From: Bacteroidales bacterium
GTDB taxonomy: Bacteria > Bacteroidota > Bacteroidia > Bacteroidales > UBA932
NCBI GenBank assembly: GCA_017527625.1
Contig: JAFXPV010000108.1
Coordinates: 1 to 22,466, forward strand
Direction: 5' to 3'
DNA length: 22,466 nt
The translations under genes were made by a program, and so were the position numbers. This document shows, piece after piece, positions 7,119 through 15,145 of this stretch (its first letter is position 1; the number at the start of each line of letters is the position of its first letter). The notes below the pieces were generated by a model. That model made no database searches. It saw only the letters and a program-made list of their open reading frames with translations, and had not been told where the DNA came from.

Positions 7119-7467
7119 CCGGGGAGAATCGTGCCATCGCTGCCGTCGAAAGGCGGCTGAGGAAAGTCCGGGCAGCACAGGGCGGCGCCCTGTGGAAAGC
7201 ACAGATAGGTGCAAGCTTATGGGGGTTGCAACAGAAAACAACCGCCTGCAGCAAGGCCGGCAAGGGTGAAAACGGGAGGCAAGAGCTCCCGGCGGGCTAT
7301 GGCGACATAGTCCGGGTGCAATCCGGCGCGCTGCAAGGCCATGTATACCGGCATTCAAGGACTGCCCGTCCGCTGCCGGGGGGTAGGCTGCGACAGATAA
7401 ATGATGGCAAGCCGCTCCCCTGCGAAGGGAAGCGGGCCACAGAACCCGGCTTACAGATTCTCCCCGG
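7119..7467 (+). ncRNA. rnpB: RNase P RNA (bacterial type A)
   Basis: This is the catalytic RNA that trims tRNA 5' leaders. The ends form a perfect 12-bp P1 helix: CCGGGGAGAATC at 7119-7130 pairs with GATTCTCCCCGG at 7456-7467. The universally conserved blocks are present: GAGGAAAGTCCGGGC at 7159-7173, GCGACATAGTCCGGGTG in the middle, and ACAGAACCCGGCTTACAG at 7439-7456 (P4 and J2/4 elements). The length of 349 bases is normal for type A. A run of six T residues (7468-7473) follows P1 and probably ends transcription. Open frames across this segment on both strands are artefacts of the RNA sequence. Confidence 0.97.
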
Positions 7468-7483
7468 TTTTTTCCAAAATAAT

Positions 7484-7514
7484 AAAGGGTGCGCTCCGGA
7501 AAGAGGCACCCTTT
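7484..7514. terminator. Bidirectional terminator between rnpB and the fimbrillin-like gene
   Basis: AAAGGGTGC at 7484-7492 and GCACCCTTT at 7506-7514 form a perfect 9-bp stem around a 13-base loop. It is flanked by A-rich sequence on the left, so the minus-strand reading ends in a T-rich tail (TTTATTATTTTGG). It can stop both rnpB (+) and the convergent lipoprotein transcript (-, stop at 7534). A second small hairpin, AGTAGC/GCTACT at 7521-7538, overlaps the lipoprotein stop codon. Confidence 0.8.
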
Positions 7515-7533
7515 AGTCTTAGTAGCGCTGTGG

Positions 7534-8823
7534 CTACTCTGCCAGCGTGATGATATAGCCGTCATAATCGCCTGAATTGTCAACAATCCATGCGCGCTCG
7601 GCTGTCTTCTTGATCACTTTCATGGTTGTTGTTGCAGGCTTAGCATCAATATCTCCGGTGTTTCCCAATGGAGTCACTGCCACTTTCGGGGTTGAATTAA
7701 GCAATAACGGATTCTGGGCAATATTAAGCGAAAGCGCATATCCTTTGCTCCAATCCTGGAAACGGACGAAACGGCTGCCGGGATCAGCTGGTTCGGAAGT
7801 CGCAGGAGTATTTTTGAAAGCATACTGGCTCTCACCATTTGTATAAACAAGAGTCTTAGTTGCTATGGCCACATTGACAGCAGTGTATGCAGAAAAAGCG
7901 TCAGATTCCTGCAGGAATGCAGAGCTGTACTGAGGGCTGTAGGTGAACGGCTCCATCTGATGGATTTTTGAACGTTCAATGACGTGGCTCGTTCCTTTTA
8001 CACTCTTGATCATGGCCCTTCCTGCATTATCTATGAATTCCGCATAGAAACCATTGGCAAAAGCACCAGCCGGAACGACGATGTAGAATGTTACGCCATC
8101 GGTGTCATTGAGAGCTACACCTGTGCCGCATGACAACGATTTGTAAAGATTAATATCTTTTACTGCAGCCGATACAGTGCCGACCGGGTCAGTAGTATCG
8201 ATATCGGTGATTTGCAGAGAGCCGTTGAGGATATCACTCTCGCGGGTATAGATATTGATTTTTGAAATCGATGCACTGCCTTTCAGAGTAAATGATATAG
8301 CGCCAAACACATTCTTGAAGGACAGATTCTTATCAGTAGCTGTCGCTACAGCGACATTCGCTCCGTTGCCGAAACTGTTGGCAGAGTATTTTTGATTAGC
8401 AGTCACCTCTGCATTGATAGCCGGAGTAGCTCCCGGAGAGAAAGGTATGGACAGGGTTTCTGAGACAGAAGCGGGATAAATCGCATAATACGGTCCGGCA
8501 CCGAGATTATCTGTTCCTTCAAATTCGCCGCTAACCTTGCCGCCATCTCCTGCCTTGAGAGTAAATACAGTGCCATTAACGTTTGTATTGCTGAAAATGA
8601 GGATTTGGTCGCCTTCGTTCCAGACTACGTTCGTTCCATTGAGCGAGGTCTTGGTTGCAGACCCGGGTTGCTCCAGAGAAGCATGGAAAACCATCATATT
8701 CTCTTTCTGCTCGGACACGAGGTTTTCTTTTTCAATAGCCGCCGGAGTCAACTGGTCAGTACATGCAGTGGACAGGAGCCCCAGCATGAGGGCCGCAAGT
8801 CCTGTATATATTGTTTTTCTCAT
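7534..8823 (-). CDS. Fimbrillin-family-like surface lipoprotein
   Basis: The frame is open to an ATG at 8904, but the ATG at 8823 is preferred. It gives MRKTIYTGLAALMLGLLSTAC, a textbook lipoprotein signal with lipidation at Cys21, and the upstream stretch belongs to another small gene. The mature protein is about 409 residues. The segment with TKTSLNGTNVVWNEGDQILIF shortly after the signal resembles the start of Bacteroidales fimbrillin/Mfa-like domains, which typically show T-[KR]-T-S-L...W..GD.I. The later beta-rich repeats (YYAIYPAS, FKNVFGAISFTLKG) fit the same family. Such proteins are exported lipoproteins that form, or resemble, pilus subunits. It is the last gene of the C10 protease cluster, 31 bp after the microprotein, and is AT-richer than surrounding housekeeping genes. 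Domain assignment is from pattern memory, not a search. Confidence 0.75.
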   Translation of the reverse strand: MRKTIYTGLAALMLGLLSTACTDQLTPAAIEKENLVSEQKENMMVFHASLEQPGSATKTSLNGTNVVWNEGDQILIFSNTNVNGTVFTLKAGDGGKVSGEFEGTDNLGAGPYYAIYPASVSETLSIPFSPGATPAINAEVTANQKYSANSFGNGANVAVATATDKNLSFKNVFGAISFTLKGSASISKINIYTRESDILNGSLQITDIDTTDPVGTVSAAVKDINLYKSLSCGTGVALNDTDGVTFYIVVPAGAFANGFYAEFIDNAGRAMIKSVKGTSHVIERSKIHQMEPFTYSPQYSSAFLQESDAFSAYTAVNVAIATKTLVYTNGESQYAFKNTPATSEPADPGSRFVRFQDWSKGYALSLNIAQNPLLLNSTPKVAVTPLGNTGDIDAKPATTTMKVIKKTAERAWIVDNSGDYDGYIITLAE

Positions 8824-8846
8824 GACTATTCTTATTTCCTTTGGTT

Positions 8847-8876
8847 CAAAGCAATTAATCATCTTCGTCATCCCAA
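8847..8876 (-). promoter_or_regulatory. Possible internal promoter for the lipoprotein
   Basis: TTG at 8876-8874, a 19-base spacer and TTGCTTTG at 8854-8847 resemble a -33/-7 pair with one mismatch in TAnnTTTG. It lies across the 3' end of the microprotein gene and would start transcription about 18 bases before the lipoprotein ATG. A 13-bp perfect dyad (CTTTG GTT CAAAG, 8839-8851) overlaps it. Confidence 0.3.
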
Positions 8877-9001
8877 GTACCATAGGTAATAGTAAAAACT
8901 TCATTGTAATTGGTATACACTGAAGTATCCAAAAGCTGAACCGGCTCCGTCATGCGGATTTCCTCCGTCAGAGGTCTCTCGTATGTAAACTTTGTTTTCA
9001 T
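8855..9001 (-). CDS. Acidic 48-residue microprotein of unknown function
   Basis: ATG at 9001-8999 opens a 48-codon frame ending in TAA at 8857-8855. The protein begins MKTKFTYERPLTEEI, continues with EPVQLLDTSVYTN and ends in the acidic tail GTWDDEDD. There is no signal peptide or membrane helix. The codons use the same AT-rich style as the neighbours, and the gene fits tightly between them: 43 bp after the C10 protease stop and 31 bp before the lipoprotein start, same strand. Short Bacteroidales proteins opening with Lys/Thr, Y-x-x-P and a later LL-x-x-S segment are, as I recall, frequent and mostly uncharacterised. Possible roles are a protease partner or inhibitor, a processed peptide, or a regulator. 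It is too short for typical gene callers; the function is unknown. Confidence 0.65.
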   Translation of the reverse strand: MKTKFTYERPLTEEIRMTEPVQLLDTSVYTNYNEVFTITYGTWDDEDD

Positions 9002-9044
9002 ATATTTTACTTTTTTAATAATCAAACAATGTGTCTGCCGCAGG

Positions 9045-10964
9045 TTAATGCACCTCGACGTAAGTAACTAGGGTCTCGACGACGGTACCACCGTTTGGAG
9101 CCACCGCTGCCTCAATCTTATATGTTCCCGTCTCAGTAAATTGGTATTCTTTATCAGACTGATTCAACACCACTGGAGTTACACTGCCTGTTTTTGTGAT
9201 AGTCCACACAGTGGCATCGTATGCATAGTCGCAATTCATAATCTGGAATACGAAATAATCGTTCACCTTATATGTTGCTGCTGTTTTAATGAATGCGGCA
9301 GGCATAATCGGAAGTTCACTAACCACGGAGCCGTCGATACGGCCCTTAATAGGTTCATAGCTGGATTGACCTTCATCCGATGTGCAATATAGAACAATCT
9401 TATCTCCAAATTCAATGGGTGTAGAAGGGTCGTGTAATTTAATACGGTAATAATCCTGCATATAGTAACCTATATCGAGTGCAGTCACTGCATCATTATA
9501 TCCACCGGACATATAAAAATCAAATACATCTTTCTCCACACCTGTCTTGCCAATCAGTTTTGCAGCAAGTTTGCCATTGTATGTTTTATTACCTACGTTT
9601 TTAACGCCAATAGATATCTGGAAGTAATTATCTGTACTGAAGGGGTTATTATAGAGAATAATTCCAGGAATATAATGACTATCATACTCAAGTTTGTAGA
9701 TATAGCTTGATGTTCCGGTCCTGTCAGGAACAAAATCTAGCAAAGCCCCAAGTTCCAAATTGAACGTATAATTTGTTGTTGCTTGATAATTTGCATAGTA
9801 ATATCCATTGCAAGAACCTCCCCAGCCAAAATTGAAATGGAAAACATCATCTCCGCCCAACTTCAGAGTCGCATGTCCGTCAAGGACGTATGCATGTCCT
9901 ACATCGTTGCCCGAACCCACGCTGGCCTCACCCGAATAAAGGACAGGGTGCTGCAACACTTGAGTTTTCAGGAGAGAATTCCAATCTCTCGTAGTATGAT
10001 CAGCCAGATATTCAATATGTGCGGCTTTATTGTATTTCATGTGGGCGGCAAAAGCAGCCGGAACTATATTGGTACTTGCGCTGGTGCCGCCGTGGGCGGC
10101 GTCATTGAAATTTGCATGTACCAACAGGCCGCAAGCGAAAACCAGCCTTGACAGTTGTGCCCTGACCGGATCTGTACAATTCTGAAAAGCATCGTATGTA
10201 TTCAATGCCTGCAAATCATCCCAGTTGGCATCAGTTATATTAATATTCAAATAATTAGAATGCTCAGGATTATCCAAACTGTATGCTTGTATAGCATAAT
10301 ATCCGGCTAATGTTCCGTCATCATTATACATCCTGGATTGATAAGCATCCGTTAATCCGACACCTGCATTCGGCCATTTATGCCATGTCAGGATTTCAGC
10401 AACAGCAACCGGCACGCAACCTGCAATTGCCTGTGACTGATTAGCATTTACTTTCGGAGCCAAACCGTTGGCAGGAGCATTCTGGTTCCAAGGTACTGTT
10501 GCAGAGTCAGTATTGATGTTCTCAATCAGGCTTTCATCAATAGCAGCCTTTGTCTCAGTCAATGCCGCCCACTGCTGAGCGACTTCGGAGCTCTGGGAAC
10601 TGACAGAACGGACGTAGCCTTTGATATAGTCCATCCACCACTTCACATTCTCAGGCATTCCTTCGACCTCGAAGCGGTTGGTCTCGGAGATTGCCAGCAC
10701 GGGCTGGACGTTGTCGTCACCGGCGACAATCACGAAGCCGCCGCCATCACGGCCGAAAACATAAAAAGCCGGCTGAGTTGCTGCCTTTGTGGCGGCATCC
10801 TCGCCGTTCCAGATGAGCTTCAGATCTCCAGAAGCTTTAGTCGCCGGCTTGGCCAGCGCTTTCTTAGCCACTTCAAGAGCTCGGTCGGCAGACACAGGCG
10901 CAGCCTGTACTGTCATTCCGCCAAGCAATAGAGCGGCCATCAGTACTAAAAATAGCTTTCTCAT
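9045..10964 (-). CDS. Secreted C10-family (streptopain-like) cysteine protease
   Basis: This is a 639-residue secreted papain-fold protease of the SpeB/interpain type. A signal peptide covers about 1-22 (MRKLFLVLMAALLLGG then MTVQAAP). A propeptide of the Spi/I69 type follows at about 23-155 (AFYVFGRDGGGFVIVAGDDN). The mature domain begins near VPWNQNAPAN (157-166). The catalytic Cys is Cys183 in AGCVPVAVAEI and the catalytic His is His357 in VGHAYVLDG. The oxyanion/Trp motif FNFGWGGSCNGYY is at 378-389. A further 240 residues of beta-rich C-terminal extension (about 400-639) may be Ig-like modules; no type IX secretion tail is recognised. All key residues are present, so it should be active. 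It leads a cluster with a microprotein and a fimbrillin-like lipoprotein. Confidence 0.93.
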   Translation of the reverse strand: MRKLFLVLMAALLLGGMTVQAAPVSADRALEVAKKALAKPATKASGDLKLIWNGEDAATKAATQPAFYVFGRDGGGFVIVAGDDNVQPVLAISETNRFEVEGMPENVKWWMDYIKGYVRSVSSQSSEVAQQWAALTETKAAIDESLIENINTDSATVPWNQNAPANGLAPKVNANQSQAIAGCVPVAVAEILTWHKWPNAGVGLTDAYQSRMYNDDGTLAGYYAIQAYSLDNPEHSNYLNINITDANWDDLQALNTYDAFQNCTDPVRAQLSRLVFACGLLVHANFNDAAHGGTSASTNIVPAAFAAHMKYNKAAHIEYLADHTTRDWNSLLKTQVLQHPVLYSGEASVGSGNDVGHAYVLDGHATLKLGGDDVFHFNFGWGGSCNGYYYANYQATTNYTFNLELGALLDFVPDRTGTSSYIYKLEYDSHYIPGIILYNNPFSTDNYFQISIGVKNVGNKTYNGKLAAKLIGKTGVEKDVFDFYMSGGYNDAVTALDIGYYMQDYYRIKLHDPSTPIEFGDKIVLYCTSDEGQSSYEPIKGRIDGSVVSELPIMPAAFIKTAATYKVNDYFVFQIMNCDYAYDATVWTITKTGSVTPVVLNQSDKEYQFTETGTYKIEAAVAPNGGTVVETLVTYVEVH

Positions 10965-10980
10965 ATATGTTTAGGATTAT

Positions 10981-11008
10981 TGTCGTAAACCGTTATAAAA
11001 TTACGACA
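10981..11008. promoter_or_regulatory. Dyad-symmetric site upstream of the C10 protease gene
   Basis: TGTCGTAA at 10981-10988 and TTACGACA at 11001-11008 are perfect inverted repeats separated by 12 bases, 16 bp before the protease ATG. The 20-bp centre spacing, about two helical turns, suits binding of a dimeric regulator; alternatively it forms an RNA hairpin in the leader. No TAnnTTTG box is convincing in this intergenic region, so the protease may use another sigma factor or an activator. It touches the U-tract of the psd terminator. Confidence 0.45.
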
Positions 11009-11034
11009 AAAAATGCTATTCCTGCAATAGCATT
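11007..11034 (-). terminator. Intrinsic terminator of the rsfS-ftsH-cdsA-psd operon
   Basis: On the minus strand AATGCTATT (11034-11026), a 5-base loop and AATAGCATT (11020-11012) form a perfect 9-bp stem running into six T residues (11013-11008). The stem overlaps the psd stop codon (11035-11033), so the terminator begins inside the gene's last codon. Confidence 0.85.
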
Positions 11035-11692
11035 ACTTCCCGATTCGAGCTATCGGAGTGATGCGGCCGCGCACCAGGTCGCCTTTGCTGACGAGGAGCT
11101 TGGCGTCGAGGGGCAGGAAGACATCCAGCCGCGAGCCGAACTTGATCATACCGAGGACGTCTCCCTGGGTGCAGTTCGCGCCTTGGACGGCGTCGCACTC
11201 GATCCTGCGGGCCACTATGCCGGCGATCTGGCGGAAGAAGATGTCAACACCGGCGGCGGTGCGGATAGCTATGCTGGTGTGCTCGTTCTTCTGCGAGCTC
11301 TTGGAATACATAGCGAAGACTTTCCCGCCGGGATTGTATTTGACATAGCGGATCTCGCCGGAAACCGGATACCAGTTGACGTGGACGTTGAAGAAGGTCA
11401 TAAAGACCGACACTCGGATGCGCCTGTCGTGGAAATACTCGTTCTCCTCGACTTCCTCTATGGCGATGACGTTGCCGTCGCCCGGAGAGACCACCAGCGC
11501 GTCGTCAATCAGCGGCTTGCGGTCGGGTATGCGGAAGAAAGTCGCCACGAAAAATGACATATAAAGACCGACCGCAGACACTGCAATCTTGACTGCCGTC
11601 GAATCGGCGAAGAGCCAGCAAAGCGCGGCCGCCACCACCCAGGCAAGGAAGTGGAAGATGATGAATTTGACTCCTGAGCGGCGGATCTTCAT
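11033..11692 (-). CDS. psd: Phosphatidylserine decarboxylase, short single-chain form
   Basis: This enzyme turns phosphatidylserine into phosphatidylethanolamine at the inner membrane, the last step of PE synthesis. The 219 residues match the short bacterial PSD family. Two membrane helices near the N terminus (about 9-28 and 33-52) are followed by SPGDG (69-73, Asp72) and MTFFNVHVNWYP (98-109, His104). The self-processing site FGSRLD has Gly186-Ser187, where cleavage makes the pyruvoyl cofactor. Many PSDs have LGST; here it reads FGSR, as in other short PSDs. It starts 3 bp after cdsA, which makes its CDP-diacylglycerol precursor, so the two work in one pathway and one operon. A terminator overlaps its stop codon. 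Confidence 0.93.
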   Translation of the reverse strand: MKIRRSGVKFIIFHFLAWVVAAALCWLFADSTAVKIAVSAVGLYMSFFVATFFRIPDRKPLIDDALVVSPGDGNVIAIEEVEENEYFHDRRIRVSVFMTFFNVHVNWYPVSGEIRYVKYNPGGKVFAMYSKSSQKNEHTSIAIRTAAGVDIFFRQIAGIVARRIECDAVQGANCTQGDVLGMIKFGSRLDVFLPLDAKLLVSKGDLVRGRITPIARIGK

Positions 11693-11695
11693 AGC

Positions 11696-12535
11696 TTATA
11701 TTATTTGGAACAGTATCAGATATGCGGCTACTGCGGGCAGCACTGCCAGGGCGCTGTCGAAACGGTCGAGCAGGCCGCCGTGGCCGGGCATTATGTTGCC
11801 GGAATCCTTCACTCCGTAATGCCTTTTGATCAGCGACTCGAAGAGGTCGCCGAGTATGCCCGCCACAAGCACTATCAGCCCCAGTGCGACTACGTGGCCC
11901 CAGCCCATATCCAGCCAGCCGACCAGCTTGAGCACCACTGCGGCGATGCAGACGAAGAGCAGACCTCCGAACACACCGACCCAGGACTTGTGGGGAGATA
12001 TGTCGGGGCAGAGCTTGCGGCTGTCGGGCTTCTGTCCGAAACCCATCCCGAGCACGTAGGCTCCGATGTCACTCATCCAGATGAGGATGAAGATTGCCAG
12101 AAAGAGCTTACCGTCGAAGGCGCCGGAGCGGTCGAAAAGCAGCAGCCCTGCGAGGGCCGATGAAAGGCCGACATAGAGCACCGGAAAAAGGATGTTCTCG
12201 GTCTTGCGGACGGCTCCCCTCTCCTTCTTGTCAAAGACGAGCGCCGCGCAGGTGGCGAAGAACGGCAGCAGGCATAGCATCAGCCAGCGGGCGTCGAAAT
12301 CCCAGAGTTTCCAGGCGAAGACTGCGAGAAAAAACGAGACTGACGCAATTGTCGCAAGTATCTTCTCCGCACGGTAGCTTTCGCGGCCGATCGCCATCGC
12401 ATAATATTCGATATGCATCACGATCATAACGAAGACCATCCCAGCCATAAAGGCATACTGGTGGAGCAGGCACGCCAGGAAGATGGCGACGAAAAGCACT
12501 CCCACCAAGGTCCGTGTCAGCAGCTTGCCCTCCAT
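11696..12535 (-). CDS. cdsA: Phosphatidate cytidylyltransferase (CDP-diacylglycerol synthase)
   Basis: CdsA makes CDP-diacylglycerol from phosphatidic acid and CTP in the inner membrane, the branch point of phospholipid synthesis. The 279 residues contain about eight hydrophobic helices. The family signature lies near the C terminus, at about 234-260: SLIKRHYGVKDSGNIMPG followed by HGGLLDRFDS, with the conserved Lys/Arg, Asp and His-Gly-Gly residues. An upstream conserved segment, WMSDIGAYVLG with PHKSWVG (about 153-187), supports metal and CTP binding. It starts 1 bp after the ftsH stop and ends 3 bp before psd. Confidence 0.95.
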   Translation of the reverse strand: MEGKLLTRTLVGVLFVAIFLACLLHQYAFMAGMVFVMIVMHIEYYAMAIGRESYRAEKILATIASVSFFLAVFAWKLWDFDARWLMLCLLPFFATCAALVFDKKERGAVRKTENILFPVLYVGLSSALAGLLLFDRSGAFDGKLFLAIFILIWMSDIGAYVLGMGFGQKPDSRKLCPDISPHKSWVGVFGGLLFVCIAAVVLKLVGWLDMGWGHVVALGLIVLVAGILGDLFESLIKRHYGVKDSGNIMPGHGGLLDRFDSALAVLPAVAAYLILFQII

Positions 12536-12536
12536 A

Positions 12537-14729
12537 TCAGAACAGTGAACCGGTTTCAGGATCAGACGGAGCTTCGGGCTCTGAGGAAGCTTCGGGCTCT
12601 GACGGGGTCTCAGGCTCAGCCGGAGTCTCAGGCTCGGCGGGAGTCTCAGGCTCGGCGGGGGCCGCGGTTTCTACCGGAGCCTCGGGCTCTGCAGTTTTTT
12701 CAGGCTTTGGAGCCTTTTCCTTAGGAGCAGGCTTCTTCTCGTCCGTTTCAAGCTCGATCGGAGTGTCGTCATTGATGACGGCGTTGGGATTCACACCGCC
12801 CTTGCGGGGGCCGAAGATGCGCTCGAGGTCTTCGGAGAAGATAACCTCCTTCTCCAACAGCAGGGCTGCGAGCTGCTCGAAGCCGGCCTTGTTCTCCTTC
12901 AGGATCTTCACGGCTGTCTTCTGGGCCTGCTCGATGAGCTTCTTGACCTCTGCGTCGATCAGCTCGGCGGTCTTCTCGCTGAAAGGCTTGCCGAAGGCCA
13001 TCTCGGAGCGTCCTGTAGAATCATAGAACGACACATTGCCGACAGCCGGGCTCATACCGAAGTATGACACCATCGCATAGGCCTGCTTGGTGAGTTTCTC
13101 CAGGTCGTTCAGGGCACCTGTGGACAGGTGTCCGGTAGTCATCTCTTCGGCGACGCGTCCTGCGATGGTCGAGGCCATCTCGTCGAGCATCTGCTCCTTG
13201 GTGGTGAGCTGTTTCTCATCGGGCAGATACCACGCGGCTCCGAGGGCCTGGCCGCGAGGGATGATGGTCACCTTCAGCAGCGGATTGGCGTTGGGCAGCA
13301 TCCAGCTGACCGTGGCGTGACCGGCCTCGTGGTGGGCTATGGTGTTCTTCTCCTGGTCGGAGATTATCTTGCTCTTGCGCTCCAGTCCGCCTACGATACG
13401 GTCGATGGCATCGAGGAAGTCCTGCTTGTCGATGGCCTTCTTGCCGTGACGGGCCGCGATCAGGGCAGCTTCGTTGCAGACGTTTGCTATGTCGGCGCCT
13501 GAGAAGCCAGGTGTCTGGCGGGCGAGGAAATCGATGTTGAAGCCGTCCACCAGCTTGAGGTTGCGCATATGCACCTTGAAGATGTCAAGCCTCTCCTTCA
13601 GCTCGGGCAGTTCAACATTGATCTGGCGGTCGAAACGGCCGGCACGCATCAGCGCCTTGTCAAGCACATCGGCACGGTTGGTGGCGGCGAGGATTATGAC
13701 GCCCGAGTTGGAACCGAAGCCATCCATCTCGGTCAGCAGCTGGTTGAGGGTGTTCTCCCTCTCGTCGTTCGAAGAATAGCCGATGTTCTTGCTGCGGGCT
13801 CGGCCCACTGCGTCGATCTCGTCGATGAACACGATGCACGGAGCTTTCTCCTTGGCCTGGCGGAAGAGGTCGCGGACGCGAGAAGCGCCTACACCGACGA
13901 ACATCTCCACGAAGTCGGAACCGGACATAGAGAAGAACGGAACGTCAGCTTCGCCGGCCACTGCCTTGGCCAGCAATGTCTTGCCGGTGCCGGGAGGGCC
14001 CACGAGCAGCGCGCCTTTAGGTATCTTGCCGCCGAGGGCGGTATATTTCTTCTGGTTGCGCAGGAAGTCGACAATCTCCATTACTTCGACCTTGGCCTCC
14101 TCGAGGCCGGCCACGTCCTTGAAAGTGACCTTCTGGGCGGAGCTGTTCTTGTCGTACATCTTGGCCTGCGACTTGCCCACATTGAACACGCCGTTCGGAC
14201 CGCCGCCGGCTCCCATATTGCGCATAGGGCGGAACAGCAGCAGCCACATAGCCATCAGCAGCACAGGGAACAGCAGCCAGTCCACAATCCGCATCCAGTT
14301 GTTGTTCTGTTCTTCGGTGACCACTTCGAAGCGCTGGTCTTCGGGCATAGCCTCCAGCACCTGGCCGAACTCGGTCTCTGCGTCGAAACTGCCGGACACG
14401 AGGAAATAGAACTGAGGCCCGGCCACCGGGTCTACACCTCCGAAGAGGTTGCGGTACTTGCTGACGCTGTCAGCCTTGATGTATATCTCGCCTTTGTCGA
14501 GATTCCTTGTAAATACGATCTTCTCGACATCTCCGCTGGCCAGCATATCATCCTTGATGGAAAGCCATTCCTTCTTGATGGGTTCGGTGCTGCTGCCGAG
14601 GCTCTGCCACATATAGATCAGCACGCCGAAGATGGCGATATACAGAAGGACGGTAAATATATTGAAGGGCTTCTTGCCGCCGGGAGCGGCGCCACCCTGC
14701 GGATTCTCGGGTTTGTTCTTATTGCTCAT
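12537..14729 (-). CDS. ftsH: ATP-dependent zinc metalloprotease FtsH, with Pro/Glu-rich tail
   Basis: FtsH is the hexameric inner-membrane AAA+ protease for membrane-protein quality control. The 730 residues contain, in order: TM1 (about 23-41), a periplasmic domain (45-140), TM2 (about 147-166), Walker [10 protein letters not shown] (243-251), Walker [10 protein letters not shown] (299-307), the SRH with [20 protein letters not shown] (349-368, one unit), and zinc motif HEAGH (467-471) with a downstream Asp in GALNDLEK (538-545). The last 67 residues (about 664-730) are a low-complexity acidic, proline-rich extension built on EPETPA repeats, ending GSLF. ATG at 14729 overlaps the rsfS stop by 11 bp. 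With cdsA and psd downstream it forms one operon. Confidence 0.97.
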   Translation of the reverse strand: MSNKNKPENPQGGAAPGGKKPFNIFTVLLYIAIFGVLIYMWQSLGSSTEPIKKEWLSIKDDMLASGDVEKIVFTRNLDKGEIYIKADSVSKYRNLFGGVDPVAGPQFYFLVSGSFDAETEFGQVLEAMPEDQRFEVVTEEQNNNWMRIVDWLLFPVLLMAMWLLLFRPMRNMGAGGGPNGVFNVGKSQAKMYDKNSSAQKVTFKDVAGLEEAKVEVMEIVDFLRNQKKYTALGGKIPKGALLVGPPGTGKTLLAKAVAGEADVPFFSMSGSDFVEMFVGVGASRVRDLFRQAKEKAPCIVFIDEIDAVGRARSKNIGYSSNDERENTLNQLLTEMDGFGSNSGVIILAATNRADVLDKALMRAGRFDRQINVELPELKERLDIFKVHMRNLKLVDGFNIDFLARQTPGFSGADIANVCNEAALIAARHGKKAIDKQDFLDAIDRIVGGLERKSKIISDQEKNTIAHHEAGHATVSWMLPNANPLLKVTIIPRGQALGAAWYLPDEKQLTTKEQMLDEMASTIAGRVAEEMTTGHLSTGALNDLEKLTKQAYAMVSYFGMSPAVGNVSFYDSTGRSEMAFGKPFSEKTAELIDAEVKKLIEQAQKTAVKILKENKAGFEQLAALLLEKEVIFSEDLERIFGPRKGGVNPNAVINDDTPIELETDEKKPAPKEKAPKPEKTAEPEAPVETAAPAEPETPAEPETPAEPETPSEPEASSEPEAPSDPETGSLF
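12604..12657 (-). repeat. 18-bp tandem repeat coding the FtsH tail
   Basis: Two identical 18-bp units (12622-12639 and 12640-12657, GGAGTCTCAGGCTCGGCG on the plus strand) are preceded by a third, near-identical copy (12604-12621). They encode the hexapeptide EPETPA/PAEPET. Weaker copies extend to the gene's 3' end. Slippage could change the tail length in frame by six residues. Confidence 0.85.
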
Positions 14730-15081
14730 TGTATTCTGTTTTGCTCGCGTCGGCCCACAGGTCTTCCAGTCGATAGAACTCCCTGTACTCAGTCTTGAAG
14801 ATATGGACCACTATGTTGCCGTAATCAAGTATCACCCAGAATGCGTTTTCGCGTCCCTGCTTGCGGATGGGGCCGCGCTTGCATTTCTCATACATCGATT
14901 CCTCCACGTTGTCGCAGATGGCGGCGACCTGGGTGGTGCTGTCTGCATTGCAAACTACGAAGTAATCGGAGATAGCTGTTCCGATGGATGTAAGGTCGAG
15001 GCTCACCACGGCTTTAGCCTTTTTGTCAAGCATCGCGTCGGCTATCACCTGCAATTCTTTTTTGTCTTCGTTCTCTACCAT
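14719..15081 (-). CDS. rsfS: Ribosome silencing factor RsfS
   Basis: RsfS binds ribosomal protein L14 on the free large subunit and blocks subunit joining when nutrients are low. The 120 residues are typical. Conserved segments include KKAKAVVSLDLTSIGTAISD (20-39), YFVVCNADSTTQV (40-52) and the C-terminal block ENAFWVILDYGNIVVHIF (78-95). ATG at 15081 follows an AT-rich stretch. It is the first gene of the operon with ftsH, cdsA and psd; its stop codon lies inside the first codons of ftsH (11-bp overlap), suggesting translational coupling. The 64-bp gap to divergent birA must hold the promoters of both; the minus-strand GATATTTG at 15116-15109 is a one-mismatch -7 box. Confidence 0.95.
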   Translation of the reverse strand: MVENEDKKELQVIADAMLDKKAKAVVSLDLTSIGTAISDYFVVCNADSTTQVAAICDNVEESMYEKCKRGPIRKQGRENAFWVILDYGNIVVHIFKTEYREFYRLEDLWADASKTEYNEQ

Positions 15082-15145
15082 ATTTTATTAAATTTGGCCT
15101 TCGTTTGACAAATATCCGGCCACTTTACATATCAGTTGTAAATTT

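Noticed and set aside
7098..7586. Open frames on both strands across 7098-7586
   Set aside because: They lie over the RNase P RNA, whose P1 helix and conserved cores explain the sequence.
8824..8904. Longer start for the fimbrillin-like lipoprotein at 8904
   Set aside because: It would bury the lipoprotein signal at residue 28 and overlap the microprotein gene; the ATG at 8823 gives a perfect lipobox.
13569..14798. Long plus-strand open frame (about 409 codons) opposite ftsH
   Set aside because: It is antisense to a clear, full-length FtsH; the predicted protein has no recognisable fold or signal and arises from GC-rich codon bias.
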